This document shows, one piece after another, positions 53,408-61,651 of a stretch of 64,000 bases of DNA. Location of the stretch: the NCBI RefSeq assembly GCF_000377505.1, contig NZ_KB898185.1, forward strand, positions 310,001 to 374,000. Direction: 5' to 3'. Origin of the DNA: Paenibacillus massiliensis 2301065 = DSM 16942 (GTDB lineage Bacteria > Bacillota > Bacilli > Paenibacillales > Paenibacillaceae). Numbering within the stretch: position 1 is the first letter of the stretch; each line of letters starts with the position of its first letter. The position numbers were made by a program, and so were the translations under genes. The notes under the pieces are model-generated. The model did no database searches, was not told where the DNA came from, and worked only from the letters and a program-made list of their open reading frames with translations.

Positions 53408-53614
53408 ATGATCGTTATCCTGCTATACTCGGCGCTCGCATTAATGGAATGGAAGTTTATCGACAAGCGGGACAAAAAGGACCACTACATGTTCATCATC
53501 CTGTTCTGTCTGTTTGTAATCTGGTGCGGTATGGCCAACTATGTGGATAAATGGCCACAGCCTAACAGCATCATCATGATGCTGTTAGGCTGGATCGACG
53601 TACTCCTTAAATAA
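53408..53614 (+). CDS. Small two-transmembrane germination-receptor accessory (D-like subunit)
   Basis: A 68-residue hydrophobic protein with two membrane segments (IVILLYSALALMEW and MFIILFCLFVIWCGMANYV) joined by a charged loop (KFIDKRDKKDHY). Small D subunits of this kind occur within some Bacillales gerA-type operons. ATG at 53408 has GGGAGG nine bases upstream. In-frame ATG at 53399 abuts it and is less likely. It is placed between the C and B subunit genes. A perfect 17-bp palindrome lies inside the frame. Confidence 0.75.
   Translation: MIVILLYSALALMEWKFIDKRDKKDHYMFIILFCLFVIWCGMANYVDKWPQPNSIIMMLLGWIDVLLK
53558..53592. repeat. Perfect 17-bp palindrome inside the D-like gene
   Basis: CAGCCTAACAGCATCAT and ATGATGCTGTTAGGCTG flank one central base. 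The sequence is coding (QPNSIIMMLLGW) and ends 22 bases before the stop. No T-run follows, so it is not an intrinsic terminator. Confidence 0.85.
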
Positions 53615-53626
53615 GGTGGGAGATCT

Positions 53627-54754
53627 ATGAAAGTTAACAATTGGCAGATCTATCGATTTGCGTTCGTATACCTTTACTCACAAAATGTTGCATTTCTACT
53701 GCCCAGGTTATTTGGAATGAGCAACTACTATGGCTGGATCGCCCTGCTCGGGGGTTATGCGATATCCGGCTTCTTCCTGCTCCTTACGGTTAAGCTCGGG
53801 AGACTATATCCAGATAAGCCATTTCAGGAATTCGGCGCTCGTATTATTGGAAAATGGCCGCATAAGGCTGTGCTTACCTTCATCACCTTATACACTCTGG
53901 CACTTATCGGTATAGATGTGGAGAATTTTATCGTATTTCTTCACTCGATGTACATGCCGGATACGCCAGTCTGGATTACCATAATGCTCACTGTATTATG
54001 TATTTCGTTAGCTGGACGCTCGGGGCTACTTACGATTATATACATGGCTGAGGGCATTTTCCTTCTACAATTGTTGATGACGGTTACTACCGTTCCTCCG
54101 ACGATCAGTCAGGGGAATTATGATGTGCTCGTATCCATGGTCACCAACCATGACTGGAAGCAAATAATGGTTCATTCCAGTATGACCGTCGCTTGGTTCA
54201 CGGAATGGATCGTTATGCTTTTTCTGGTGCCGACGTATAACTTCAATCGCAGAACGATGCAGTATTTGTTCTTTGCCGGATTTACGGTGGTGCTACTGGT
54301 GATTCTGTACTGGATAATTTGCCTCATAAATTTTGGGCCATACTTATCCGCACAGCTACGTTATCCCTTGCTTGAACTGATCAGGTATGTAAGATATGGA
54401 GATTTTCTGGACAATCTCGATCCGGTATTGATTGCGGTCTGGTCTACGACCATGTTCATTCGAAGCTCCTTCTTAATGTATGTGTGCTCCAACTGTGTCA
54501 AGGAGATCTTCAACATCAACAAGCGTCGTATGCTCACCTTCATGATTGGAGGTACCGTGGCCATCACCGCTCTCCAGTATTCACGAGATCCGTCCAGTTA
54601 TGAAATGGCACTTCGCTCGTATGCCCTGTACTTCAATGCGATCATTATCAATGCATTGCCACTACTGTATCTGCTTGTGCACCGTATCCGGTTCGGGAGA
54701 CAGCAGCCTGAGGAGAACGACACATCAGCTGACCAGCATAACAAAACGGCCTGA
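53627..54754 (+). CDS. gerAB: Spore germination receptor B subunit, transporter-like (GerB family)
   Basis: A 375-residue ten-transmembrane protein of the GerAB family of the amino acid permease superfamily, which binds the germinant. Landmarks include ARIIGKWPHKAVLTFITLYTLALIG, VWITIMLTVLCISLAG, GRSGLLTIIYMAEGIF, and PLLELIRYVRYGDFLDNLDPVLIAVW. The C-terminal tail is hydrophilic. A clear GGTGGGAG ribosome binding site precedes the ATG. It is the last gene of the operon. The stop codon is inside the terminator stem. Confidence 0.92.
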   Translation: MKVNNWQIYRFAFVYLYSQNVAFLLPRLFGMSNYYGWIALLGGYAISGFFLLLTVKLGRLYPDKPFQEFGARIIGKWPHKAVLTFITLYTLALIGIDVENFIVFLHSMYMPDTPVWITIMLTVLCISLAGRSGLLTIIYMAEGIFLLQLLMTVTTVPPTISQGNYDVLVSMVTNHDWKQIMVHSSMTVAWFTEWIVMLFLVPTYNFNRRTMQYLFFAGFTVVLLVILYWIICLINFGPYLSAQLRYPLLELIRYVRYGDFLDNLDPVLIAVWSTTMFIRSSFLMYVCSNCVKEIFNINKRRMLTFMIGGTVAITALQYSRDPSSYEMALRSYALYFNAIIINALPLLYLLVHRIRFGRQQPEENDTSADQHNKTA

Positions 54755-54783
54755 GTCTTGATGGAACATCAAGTCCAGGCCGT
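54746..54783. terminator. Terminator of the ger operon
   Basis: ACGGCCTG/CAGGCCGT outer stem with an inner CTTGATG/CATCAAG stem, followed by TCTTC. It overlaps the last codons of gerAB. Confidence 0.85.
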
Positions 54784-54889
54784 TCTTCATAAATATAACT
54801 CCTTGATACATCCTGCACATCACCCATCACTACCGTCATCTTCACTATCGCCACCTGTACCCTGGCAGACTGCTTCACACAAATGATCA

Positions 54890-54985
54890 TCATTCTTCAT
54901 TTAATTCAGCAATAGATTCAGCTTTCTCACTACTTGCTACTATAAGCACAACCAGGACAATCCCCGCTATTACGGTAGTTAACAT
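54890..54985 (-). CDS. Candidate 31-residue membrane microprotein
   Basis: An ATG preceded by AGAGGT (six bases) opens a 31-codon frame: one hydrophobic helix (LTTVIAGIVLVVLIVA) and an acidic tail ending AELNEE. It lies in the otherwise empty 391-base gap between the ger operon and telA. It is too short to be sure from sequence alone. Confidence 0.45.
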   Translation of the reverse strand: MLTTVIAGIVLVVLIVASSEKAESIAELNEE

Positions 54986-55101
54986 ACGTATACCTCTCTC
55001 CTCAGAACAGATGTATTCCAATTCTTACGAGATTGTATGCACAGGAATCAGATGTATGTTATTCTCCCCGGAAATCTCCTTCATAAACTTCATAAATGAA
55101 A

Positions 55102-55128
55102 AAGGCACCTCATATCAAGAGGCGCCTT
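55102..55128 (-). terminator. Terminator of the Ter leftward operon
   Basis: On the minus strand AAGGCGCCTC and GAGGTGCCTT form the stem with five T residues after it, 18 bases downstream of the telA stop. Confidence 0.85.
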
Positions 55129-55145
55129 CTGTTAAAGCTATGAAA

Positions 55146-56249
55146 TTAGTCCAAAAACGAACTTAGTGCATTGCGATCTGCACTGCTTGTACTTTGAATA
55201 GCTGGCCCCTTAGAACCCTCTAAACCAAGACGCTCACTCATCTTCGCATTCAAAGCAGTCATCTTGGTTGTATAGTCATTACAGCTCTCAATGATACGAC
55301 GGTTGGACTGCTCTGACGAATCCAATGCAGACATCAGGTCACCAATTGCCTGATTGACAGCTTCAATAGACATAGCTGGTTTGGACATCAGATCGTTTGT
55401 ACGCTCTGTGGTTGTGCGCAGCAATCTTGCATTTTCCTTAAACTGATCTTCAATAGTCTTGTTTGTGGCCTCGACTGCAGAGATGACCTTCTCCTGATCG
55501 TTCAAGGCCATAGCAATCATAGCAGATACTGTGATCAGGTTCGCTGTCTTATCAATCGCATTGTTCACTGAATCGATCAGCTTGTCATTGTTATCATTAA
55601 TGATGTCTGTTGCAGCAATCGCTTGATTATATAGCATAATCATCTCGGTCATTGATTGAATGCGACTCACCACCTTGCGTAGTCCACGCTCAAGATGGGG
55701 CTTCCGGTTCTCATTCTCTAGCTTGGCAATCTCAGCCTCGAACAGTGTCTTCAATTCGTTGCCGAAGGCAATCTTCGTCTGCAAATTATAAATCTCTTGA
55801 ATGGAAGACCGCTTCAATTGACGCATATTCACAATGTTTTCTTGGAGATTATCCTTGCCATCCCGCAGGGCATTAATGATACTATCAATATTTTTACGCA
55901 CCGATTGATAGCGATATACATAATTCTTAAGTGGGCTCTTGCGCAGAAGACGGCCGAATAAGCTGATATTTTTGCTTTGCTGAAGACTTTCACATTCGTC
56001 CCGTAGCTTCAGAATCATATTGGATACTTCAGCGCGATTGCCGGACATCAGATCATTTACAGGACGATCCAGTTGTTTCAGCGTCATTCCAGCACGTTCC
56101 TGGGTCTTGATGCCGAGACTGCCAATATCGTCCATCAGTGTATCTAGCTGAAACACATCACTTTGAGATACGCGCTGAATGAGCTGCGCCGCCTCCTGAG
56201 AAACTCGCTGCTCATCCTCTTGCTTTAATTGAATCCAATCCGTAGCCAT
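55146..56249 (-). CDS. telA: TelA-type toxic-anion (tellurite) resistance protein
   Basis: A 367-residue all-helical protein of the TelA/KlaA family. It starts DWIQLKQEDEQRV and shows LGIKTQERAGMTLKQLDRPV, SLFGRLLRKSPLKNYVYRYQS near residue 100 and LQTKIAFGNELKTLFEAEI near 175, all characteristic segments. Coiled-coil helices fill most of its length. It is thought to act with the XpaC and Ter genes in a membrane stress response rather than by chemical detoxification. It is the last gene of the operon, 11 bases after the XpaC-like gene. Confidence 0.93.
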   Translation of the reverse strand: MATDWIQLKQEDEQRVSQEAAQLIQRVSQSDVFQLDTLMDDIGSLGIKTQERAGMTLKQLDRPVNDLMSGNRAEVSNMILKLRDECESLQQSKNISLFGRLLRKSPLKNYVYRYQSVRKNIDSIINALRDGKDNLQENIVNMRQLKRSSIQEIYNLQTKIAFGNELKTLFEAEIAKLENENRKPHLERGLRKVVSRIQSMTEMIMLYNQAIAATDIINDNNDKLIDSVNNAIDKTANLITVSAMIAMALNDQEKVISAVEATNKTIEDQFKENARLLRTTTERTNDLMSKPAMSIEAVNQAIGDLMSALDSSEQSNRRIIESCNDYTTKMTALNAKMSERLGLEGSKGPAIQSTSSADRNALSSFLD

Positions 56250-56260
56250 CTCTATTCCTC

Positions 56261-57049
56261 CTATAATTCCGAGCTATTGTATCGCTGGTGAATGAGCTCC
56301 GCCTTACTTTGCAGCTCGATAAGATCCTTATGCTCAATAGTAGACACGATCTCGGTAATCTTCGCATCTACATCCCTCAGACCATTAAGCAGTGTTCGCC
56401 GATTAGTCCGTTTAGCATCACCGCTTAGACGAAGGAACGGATTTATCAAGCTGTTCAAATCCTTGAGAATCAGCCTTCGTACCGTATGATTGACATCGCC
56501 GTTGTTCAAGGCATGCAAATCAGGTATGACACGCTGCAGCCGGGCAAACAGAGACAAAGACTTCTCCACAATCTCATTGTCCAGCTCATTTTTTCTACCC
56601 TCGGAGATAACCATATCCTCAAGAACTTCAAGATAAGCAATAACAGGTCCAAATACAGGATCTTGCTCCGTTAGTGCATCCGGACGACTCATCTCCGGCG
56701 ATTGTTGCGATTGTTGCGATTGTTGCGATTGTTGCTGTTGATTTTGTTGCTGATCTCCAATGGAGCTCTCACCAGAACGATATGAACCATCGAGATCGCT
56801 AGAGCTACCTGCACGGGGTGCCCGCATGTCCATACCGGCTTGCTCTTGTCTCAGACGTGACTCACTACGCTGATTGACATCTCTAGACTCTGTCAGAGGT
56901 GCCCTCGTCGACGAAGGAATCATACTTCCTACCAAGGTAGCCAACGCCGGTATTGCCCAGGACACAAACTCAGGCATGAGAGGGCTACTGATCGCCGCGA
57001 CAACATATCCGATTAGAGCTCCCCATAAGATTTTAGTAGTTCTTAACAT
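56261..57049 (-). CDS. XpaC-like membrane protein with a Q-rich linker
   Basis: A 262-residue protein: two hydrophobic segments at the N-terminus (about 10-42), a polar linker with a Gln/Ser repeat stretch (about 100-122), and a C-terminal helical domain (about 130-262, VIAYLEVLEDMVISEGRK...) that resembles the XpaC/YceG-associated family paired with TelA. The linker DNA is built of 9-base units (TTGCGATTG). It is cotranscribed with telA. Functional detail is unknown. Confidence 0.7.
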   Translation of the reverse strand: MLRTTKILWGALIGYVVAAISSPLMPEFVSWAIPALATLVGSMIPSSTRAPLTESRDVNQRSESRLRQEQAGMDMRAPRAGSSSDLDGSYRSGESSIGDQQQNQQQQSQQSQQSQQSPEMSRPDALTEQDPVFGPVIAYLEVLEDMVISEGRKNELDNEIVEKSLSLFARLQRVIPDLHALNNGDVNHTVRRLILKDLNSLINPFLRLSGDAKRTNRRTLLNGLRDVDAKITEIVSTIEHKDLIELQSKAELIHQRYNSSEL

Positions 57050-57221
57050 AGCTTGTCCTCCTGACTCTTACAACACCTAGAAGGGTAAACAACCGCTCTC
57101 CATAGTCATTCCTTACGCTAACAGATGTCTCACCCCGAAGTGTGTACTATCTGATATCTTAAGAAAACATGCAGAAGGTGTCAATCTATGGAAAGCTCAC
57201 ACCCAGCATCGGATGTTCAAA

Positions 57222-58274
57222 CTATGAATCCGCCGCATGTCCTCGCACCTTCCCGGCATCGATCACCAGTGGCTGTTCAACATGGCTCGCAAGGATGCCA
57301 TACTGCGGCTGCAATTCACCCACATCCAGTCCAAGGGCAAGCCGGACGGCCAGATAAGGAAAGTTAATGCCCGACAGGCAGGAGGTGTGCAGACCTCCCG
57401 ACATACGCGGATTAATCTCCAGCAGCTTAGGAACTCCACTGTTATACTTCATCTGAATATTGAAGTTGTAGGGAATACGATAGGCTGCTGCAACATCGGC
57501 TGCAATCTGTAATAGCTCCGTATTCTCTTCTAACAAGCGAAGACGACCGCCTGCCTTGCGTCGTGGAACCGCAGCAAGCAGCTGACCTTCCCTGTCTGCG
57601 AGGCAATCAATGCTATATTCGTAGCCTTCCAGCAGCTCCATAATCATTATATTCTGGAATGACTCTACCGAAGAAAAGGCAAGATATGCGTCCTCATAGC
57701 TTATTCGGTTCTGGGCATGTCCGAATAGCTCCTGCAGTGGATTTCGGCTGTTATCTATGACACGGAAGCCCATCCCACCCTCTCCGTTGCAGGGCTTGAA
57801 GCACACTTTAAATCCCTGATCAACTAGGGCTTCGTACGCTTTGGAGAACTGATCTGCATTACTAACAGCATAGTATTCAGGAATCTGCATGATCCCCAGC
57901 TCTCTGACGGATTGGTAAAAGCGATCCTTTTCCATAAGCTGTTCCAGCAATTCTGTATCGCTTAGTACCATGACCCTCGTACCATTCGCTTCGAAGAGAT
58001 GAATATTTCTACTAATATCAAGCATATTCCAACGAGGAATAAAGACATCAATCTGGTGACGAGAGCAAAAATCCAGACAGAATTCAACATACTCCATCCC
58101 TGTCACTTTGGGCTCCTGCTCTGCATGATCACAGCCCTGAAGCGCCATATTCGCCGGATCGGAATGGGTGCCATAGATCTCAAATTCCATGCCATCCTCA
58201 TTATTCCGAATCAGATTCATATAGTGATAGGCAACGGAGAACCAGCGGTTAAAATAAATGCGCACTTTATTCAT
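57222..58274 (-). CDS. Ter-associated ATP-grasp enzyme
   Basis: A 350-residue ATP-grasp ligase of the group found with tellurium-resistance gene clusters. N-terminal Rossmann-like part (KVRIYFNRWFSVAYHYM), then FKPCNGEGGMGFRVID as the ATP-grasp glycine loop near residue 165, MELLEGYEYSIDCLADREG, and LLEINPRMSGGLHTS, which carries the Glu-x-Asn magnesium site. It overlaps the HAD gene by four bases (ATGA). In the published model of these clusters it builds a nucleoside-like metabolite; the exact substrates are not known. Confidence 0.85.
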   Translation of the reverse strand: MNKVRIYFNRWFSVAYHYMNLIRNNEDGMEFEIYGTHSDPANMALQGCDHAEQEPKVTGMEYVEFCLDFCSRHQIDVFIPRWNMLDISRNIHLFEANGTRVMVLSDTELLEQLMEKDRFYQSVRELGIMQIPEYYAVSNADQFSKAYEALVDQGFKVCFKPCNGEGGMGFRVIDNSRNPLQELFGHAQNRISYEDAYLAFSSVESFQNIMIMELLEGYEYSIDCLADREGQLLAAVPRRKAGGRLRLLEENTELLQIAADVAAAYRIPYNFNIQMKYNSGVPKLLEINPRMSGGLHTSCLSGINFPYLAVRLALGLDVGELQPQYGILASHVEQPLVIDAGKVRGHAADS

Positions 58275-59098
58275 GAAGCGGCCTCCCCTGTCAATGCTTG
58301 ATAAGTAGTTCGCACGTAGTCCAAGATCTCATTGGCTGCGAACACACCAGACTGCTCCGTGAAGACATAGGGCACAAGTTCAGGATTACGTTGCTGTTCC
58401 CGATACAATTCACCATGCCTGGGAGCAATCGCGTAGTCCGCACCATCCAGCAAGCAACGATCCAGCAGCGAATCGCCCGATGCCAGCACCGCTTCAGCAC
58501 CTACAAGCTGGCGTATATGTTCAACTGCATTGTGCTTGTTCACCGCTGACGGAACCAGATACAGCTTGCGACCCTGGATGGAAGCCTCCCAGCCAAGAGA
58601 ATCAAGTTGGCCGATGGTGTCCATTACTGCCTCTAGTGGCATGTTATCGCGCTGGATCACGTAAGCGAAGAAGAGCTCATCACACAGGCGTCCTCCAATG
58701 ACCCATTCATCACTCATCAACGGCTTGAATAAACGCATCACTTCATCAGGGGCTGCTGCATTCTTCGAGAGCTGTGCGCGAATTCGTTCATTCCAGGAGG
58801 CCTCCACTTGACCATCTATGAGTATATTCCCCCCATTACTAGTGATCGCATATGCTGGTATAATCTCCTGCTGAAAAATTCGAATACGTTGATATTGCTC
58901 CACTGTACGGGTAGTAACAGGAACAAAAGTAATCTGCCGGGATATTAGCTGCAGCTCCTGTAGCGCCGACTCTGACATATAAGCCGACAGCTTCCCATCG
59001 ATCCATTCCGCAGGCACAAGACCCTCGCTACTCTCAGGAACACCCATAGAGCGGCGAGAATAGATCAACGTCTGATCAAGGTCACTGGCAAAAATCAT
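58271..59098 (-). CDS. HAD-superfamily phosphatase of the Ter cluster
   Basis: A 275-residue hydrolase with the HAD motif I in FASDLDQTLIYS (nucleophile Asp, residue 6), motif II in FVPVTTRT, and motif III/IV in AVLASGDSLLDRCLLDGAD near 215. A cap domain sits between about 85 and 190. It overlaps both neighbours by four bases, which fixes the operon order PRTase/PELOTA, HAD, ATP-grasp. It likely removes a phosphate from the pathway intermediate. Confidence 0.87.
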   Translation of the reverse strand: MIFASDLDQTLIYSRRSMGVPESSEGLVPAEWIDGKLSAYMSESALQELQLISRQITFVPVTTRTVEQYQRIRIFQQEIIPAYAITSNGGNILIDGQVEASWNERIRAQLSKNAAAPDEVMRLFKPLMSDEWVIGGRLCDELFFAYVIQRDNMPLEAVMDTIGQLDSLGWEASIQGRKLYLVPSAVNKHNAVEHIRQLVGAEAVLASGDSLLDRCLLDGADYAIAPRHGELYREQQRNPELVPYVFTEQSGVFAANEILDYVRTTYQALTGEAAS

Positions 59099-60246
59099 TC
59101 TCCTCCCCCCTTAACAGAGCGGATAATGCCGCAGCAGGAATACGTCAAGCCTGGGAATACTTCCACGGGCACTCCGCGTTCCTTGGCAAGCAGCCTAATA
59201 TGCTCCAAGTGTGGATTATCCGGGTGATTCACGAGGATTTTCCACGGAATGCGTCTAAGCAATACTCTGGTGGTCTCACCGATCCCCGGCTTCACCAGAT
59301 TGATATCCTGGATACCAAATACCCGCTGGATTGCTTCAATATCCTTCTTTCCTTGCCAGGTGACCTCAGGTGGATGGTGTAGTAGCTCCTTCGCTTGCCG
59401 CGAGGCAGCGGCTGCAACATCAGAGAAGCAGTCCGATATTGTATCTACAAAAAGCTGTGACAGATCCGAGCCTTCCCATTCCTTATACCATTTGGCACCA
59501 TGGAAATCATCGGGCCCAATTAGATCGTCGCGCAGTACGGTACGGCTCATTAATCCAGAGACTGTGGAGTTCAGACATGCACTTGGTATCAAATAGTCTT
59601 CGCGGGTACCGTAAGTTGAAGAGCACTGTCCCGGATCAGCCAGTACAGCCAAATCATCATCTAACCTCACACCATAGCGCTGCTCAAAATCACGGCAGGC
59701 CTCGATGAGCACCTGGCGAATTGCTCCTTTGCCTGTCCAGCCGTCAATGAATTGAAGCTTTGCATCCAGTCCATGCTGCTGCAAGATATATAGGATCGCA
59801 TTTTGGTCAATGCCTTTGCCCCGGATGATGGAGATACTATAATGGGGAAGATCTGCACCATACTTCATTTTGATAAATCGCTTCACCAAAATGCCAATCG
59901 GTGTTCCGGCACGAGCCAGTGATACCAGGATCGCCTGTGGCCCCTTCTTGTGCATGATGCATTCGGCTACCGTAGCGGCTGCCAAAGCAACCTTAGTAGC
60001 TGATTGCGCAAGGGTCTGGTGGAACAGCTCTATATATTCATCCGTGGGGTGATACTCCACAGGCAGCATCTCCGAATAATGCACACCCGACTGAATGGCA
60101 TATTCACGCTCACCGGTCTCTTTTTCCAAATTGACGTTACTCAGGTCCTTTAACAGAAATACAGCATCAGACGGATCATAGCTTCCCATAGGCTCAGGCG
60201 GCTTCACCTTACGCTGCATTAGCTGTTCAATCGTTGATAGATTCAT
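59095..60246 (-). CDS. Phosphoribosyltransferase-like protein with C-terminal PELOTA-type domain (StiP-like)
   Basis: A 383-residue protein. The N-terminal 280 residues match the PRTase_1 (StiP) family, with AILVSLARAGTPIGILVKR near residue 110 and DGWTGKGAIRQVL, the PRPP-binding-like loop, near 170. A small basic C-terminal domain (about 285-383, KPGIGETTRVLLRRIPWKILVNH) fits the PELOTA RNA-binding fold. ATG at 60246 has GGGGGAAG six bases before it; a longer frame from 60321 overlaps the upstream gene without a signal. It is tightly coupled to the HAD gene. Confidence 0.83.
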   Translation of the reverse strand: MNLSTIEQLMQRKVKPPEPMGSYDPSDAVFLLKDLSNVNLEKETGEREYAIQSGVHYSEMLPVEYHPTDEYIELFHQTLAQSATKVALAAATVAECIMHKKGPQAILVSLARAGTPIGILVKRFIKMKYGADLPHYSISIIRGKGIDQNAILYILQQHGLDAKLQFIDGWTGKGAIRQVLIEACRDFEQRYGVRLDDDLAVLADPGQCSSTYGTREDYLIPSACLNSTVSGLMSRTVLRDDLIGPDDFHGAKWYKEWEGSDLSQLFVDTISDCFSDVAAAASRQAKELLHHPPEVTWQGKKDIEAIQRVFGIQDINLVKPGIGETTRVLLRRIPWKILVNHPDNPHLEHIRLLAKERGVPVEVFPGLTYSCCGIIRSVKGGGE

Positions 60247-60259
60247 GCTCAACTTCCCC

Positions 60260-61651
60260 CTACTCTGGAGCACCGCAGTACACAACATGTATTTGATTGC
60301 ATCCGAGACGTGACAGTACATCCATCATCGACTGCATGGACTCTTCAGGCCATCGCCTCTCCAGCAGTACGAATATTTCGTCATATTGTCCTGGCTGTAC
60401 ATTGTAAATATAATGAGTCACGGACAGGTCCTCTGGTGAAGCGTAGTCATAACCGGCTACGACGGCATATCCTGGGCGGTCTACCGTGTAGATCGGACTG
60501 CGCGTAGTGGACTGGTAGTGAACTCCTTCTCCCATCTCTGCGGCAATTCGCATCGGGATGTACATGAATTCCCCGGTCCCCATGACAAGGGTACGCTTTC
60601 CGGTACGACCGTTTCTCAGTGTCGAAGCCATCTTCGAAATACCAGCGCTCAGGCTGGCATTGTGGGAAGAGTGCAGCCCGAATCTCCCGCTATAACGGAG
60701 ATAAGGACTGGAGCAGCGTCGCCCCTGTGCATCAGAGGATTCTACGTATAGAGGCTCCAGATGGTCTGCGACATACCAAGAATTCAACTGGACTGTCGAA
60801 CGCAGCTCTTGGTCCTTAACAGAGGTTTCAAGAATGGGCTCTCCTTGAATATGAATTCTACCCTTCAGAAGGCTAAGCGGGGTAATCACAATGCCCAATT
60901 CTGCTTCCAACGCCTCAAATCGACGCTCATTTTCCCCTGTACGCCAGTCAAGCAAGGAAGCAATATAATATTGCTTACGCGGAAAATTCCGCTGAATATC
61001 CCGAATGATATTCAACGTCGTATTGCCTGTTGTAATCTCATCATCTACCAAGACCAAAGGAGTAGAGCCCTCCAGCGCCTCTCTCTCCAACGCATAACAA
61101 CGATGTGCAGTAGCATGGGAATGCTCTTCTTCAAATTGAATATCTGGAGTGATGTCTGAGAGATGCTCTCTCGTGGAATGAATGTACGTAGCCTGATCTG
61201 CGAATGCACCATACATGCTGTGCCCAAGCGCGGTTGCCGTTTCGGCAAAGCCGACAAAACTGATCTGCTCTGTCAATACCAGGTTCGCAGACATTAAGTA
61301 TTCATAAGCCTGACGGGCATACGACGGATCACAAAGCCCTTGTACAATATGTTTCTTCCACTCTGGAATCCGTTCATCCTCCCCTGCCTGTTGCTCATAA
61401 AGCAAGACGGCAAGGGCAGCCCCGCTCAATAGAGAGGTATATGGGTTGACGGCAATATGCTTGCCTAGCAGCTTGCTTACAAAAAGAAACGAGCGCTTCT
61501 TGTTCAGTCTGGCCGCCATGGAGAATAGACAATTCAAAGGGAGTTGTAAAGGATTATGCGTGGCTTCAACAGTAACTTTAAATGTGTCCAGAATAGGAAA
61601 CGTAAGTGTGCTCATGCTGTGGCAAGAGTCCGACATAGTGTTGATGTTCAT
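60260..61651 (-). CDS. Phosphoribosyltransferase with C-terminal TRSP domain
   Basis: A protein of about 463 residues. The PRPP loop LVLVDDEITTGNTTLNIIRD near residue 200 is unmistakable for type I phosphoribosyltransferases. After it, a C-terminal TRSP-type domain (about 290-463) includes VMGTGEFMYIPMRIA and TTRSPIYTVDR. The latter contains the TRSP motif that names the domain. The start is uncertain because it overlaps the C-C lyase gene. The ATG at 61651 (GGGGTG four bases upstream) is used, while ATGs at 61663 and 61615 are alternatives. It belongs to the same Ter-type biosynthetic unit. Confidence 0.85.
   Translation of the reverse strand: MNINTMSDSCHSMSTLTFPILDTFKVTVEATHNPLQLPLNCLFSMAARLNKKRSFLFVSKLLGKHIAVNPYTSLLSGAALAVLLYEQQAGEDERIPEWKKHIVQGLCDPSYARQAYEYLMSANLVLTEQISFVGFAETATALGHSMYGAFADQATYIHSTREHLSDITPDIQFEEEHSHATAHRCYALEREALEGSTPLVLVDDEITTGNTTLNIIRDIQRNFPRKQYYIASLLDWRTGENERRFEALEAELGIVITPLSLLKGRIHIQGEPILETSVKDQELRSTVQLNSWYVADHLEPLYVESSDAQGRRCSSPYLRYSGRFGLHSSHNASLSAGISKMASTLRNGRTGKRTLVMGTGEFMYIPMRIAAEMGEGVHYQSTTRSPIYTVDRPGYAVVAGYDYASPEDLSVTHYIYNVQPGQYDEIFVLLERRWPEESMQSMMDVLSRLGCNQIHVVYCGAPE

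Noticed and set aside
54648..54893. 81-codon minus-strand frame overlapping the end of gerAB
   Set aside because: It runs antisense through gerAB and its terminator, has no ribosome binding site and a composition unlike a protein. It is a shadow frame.
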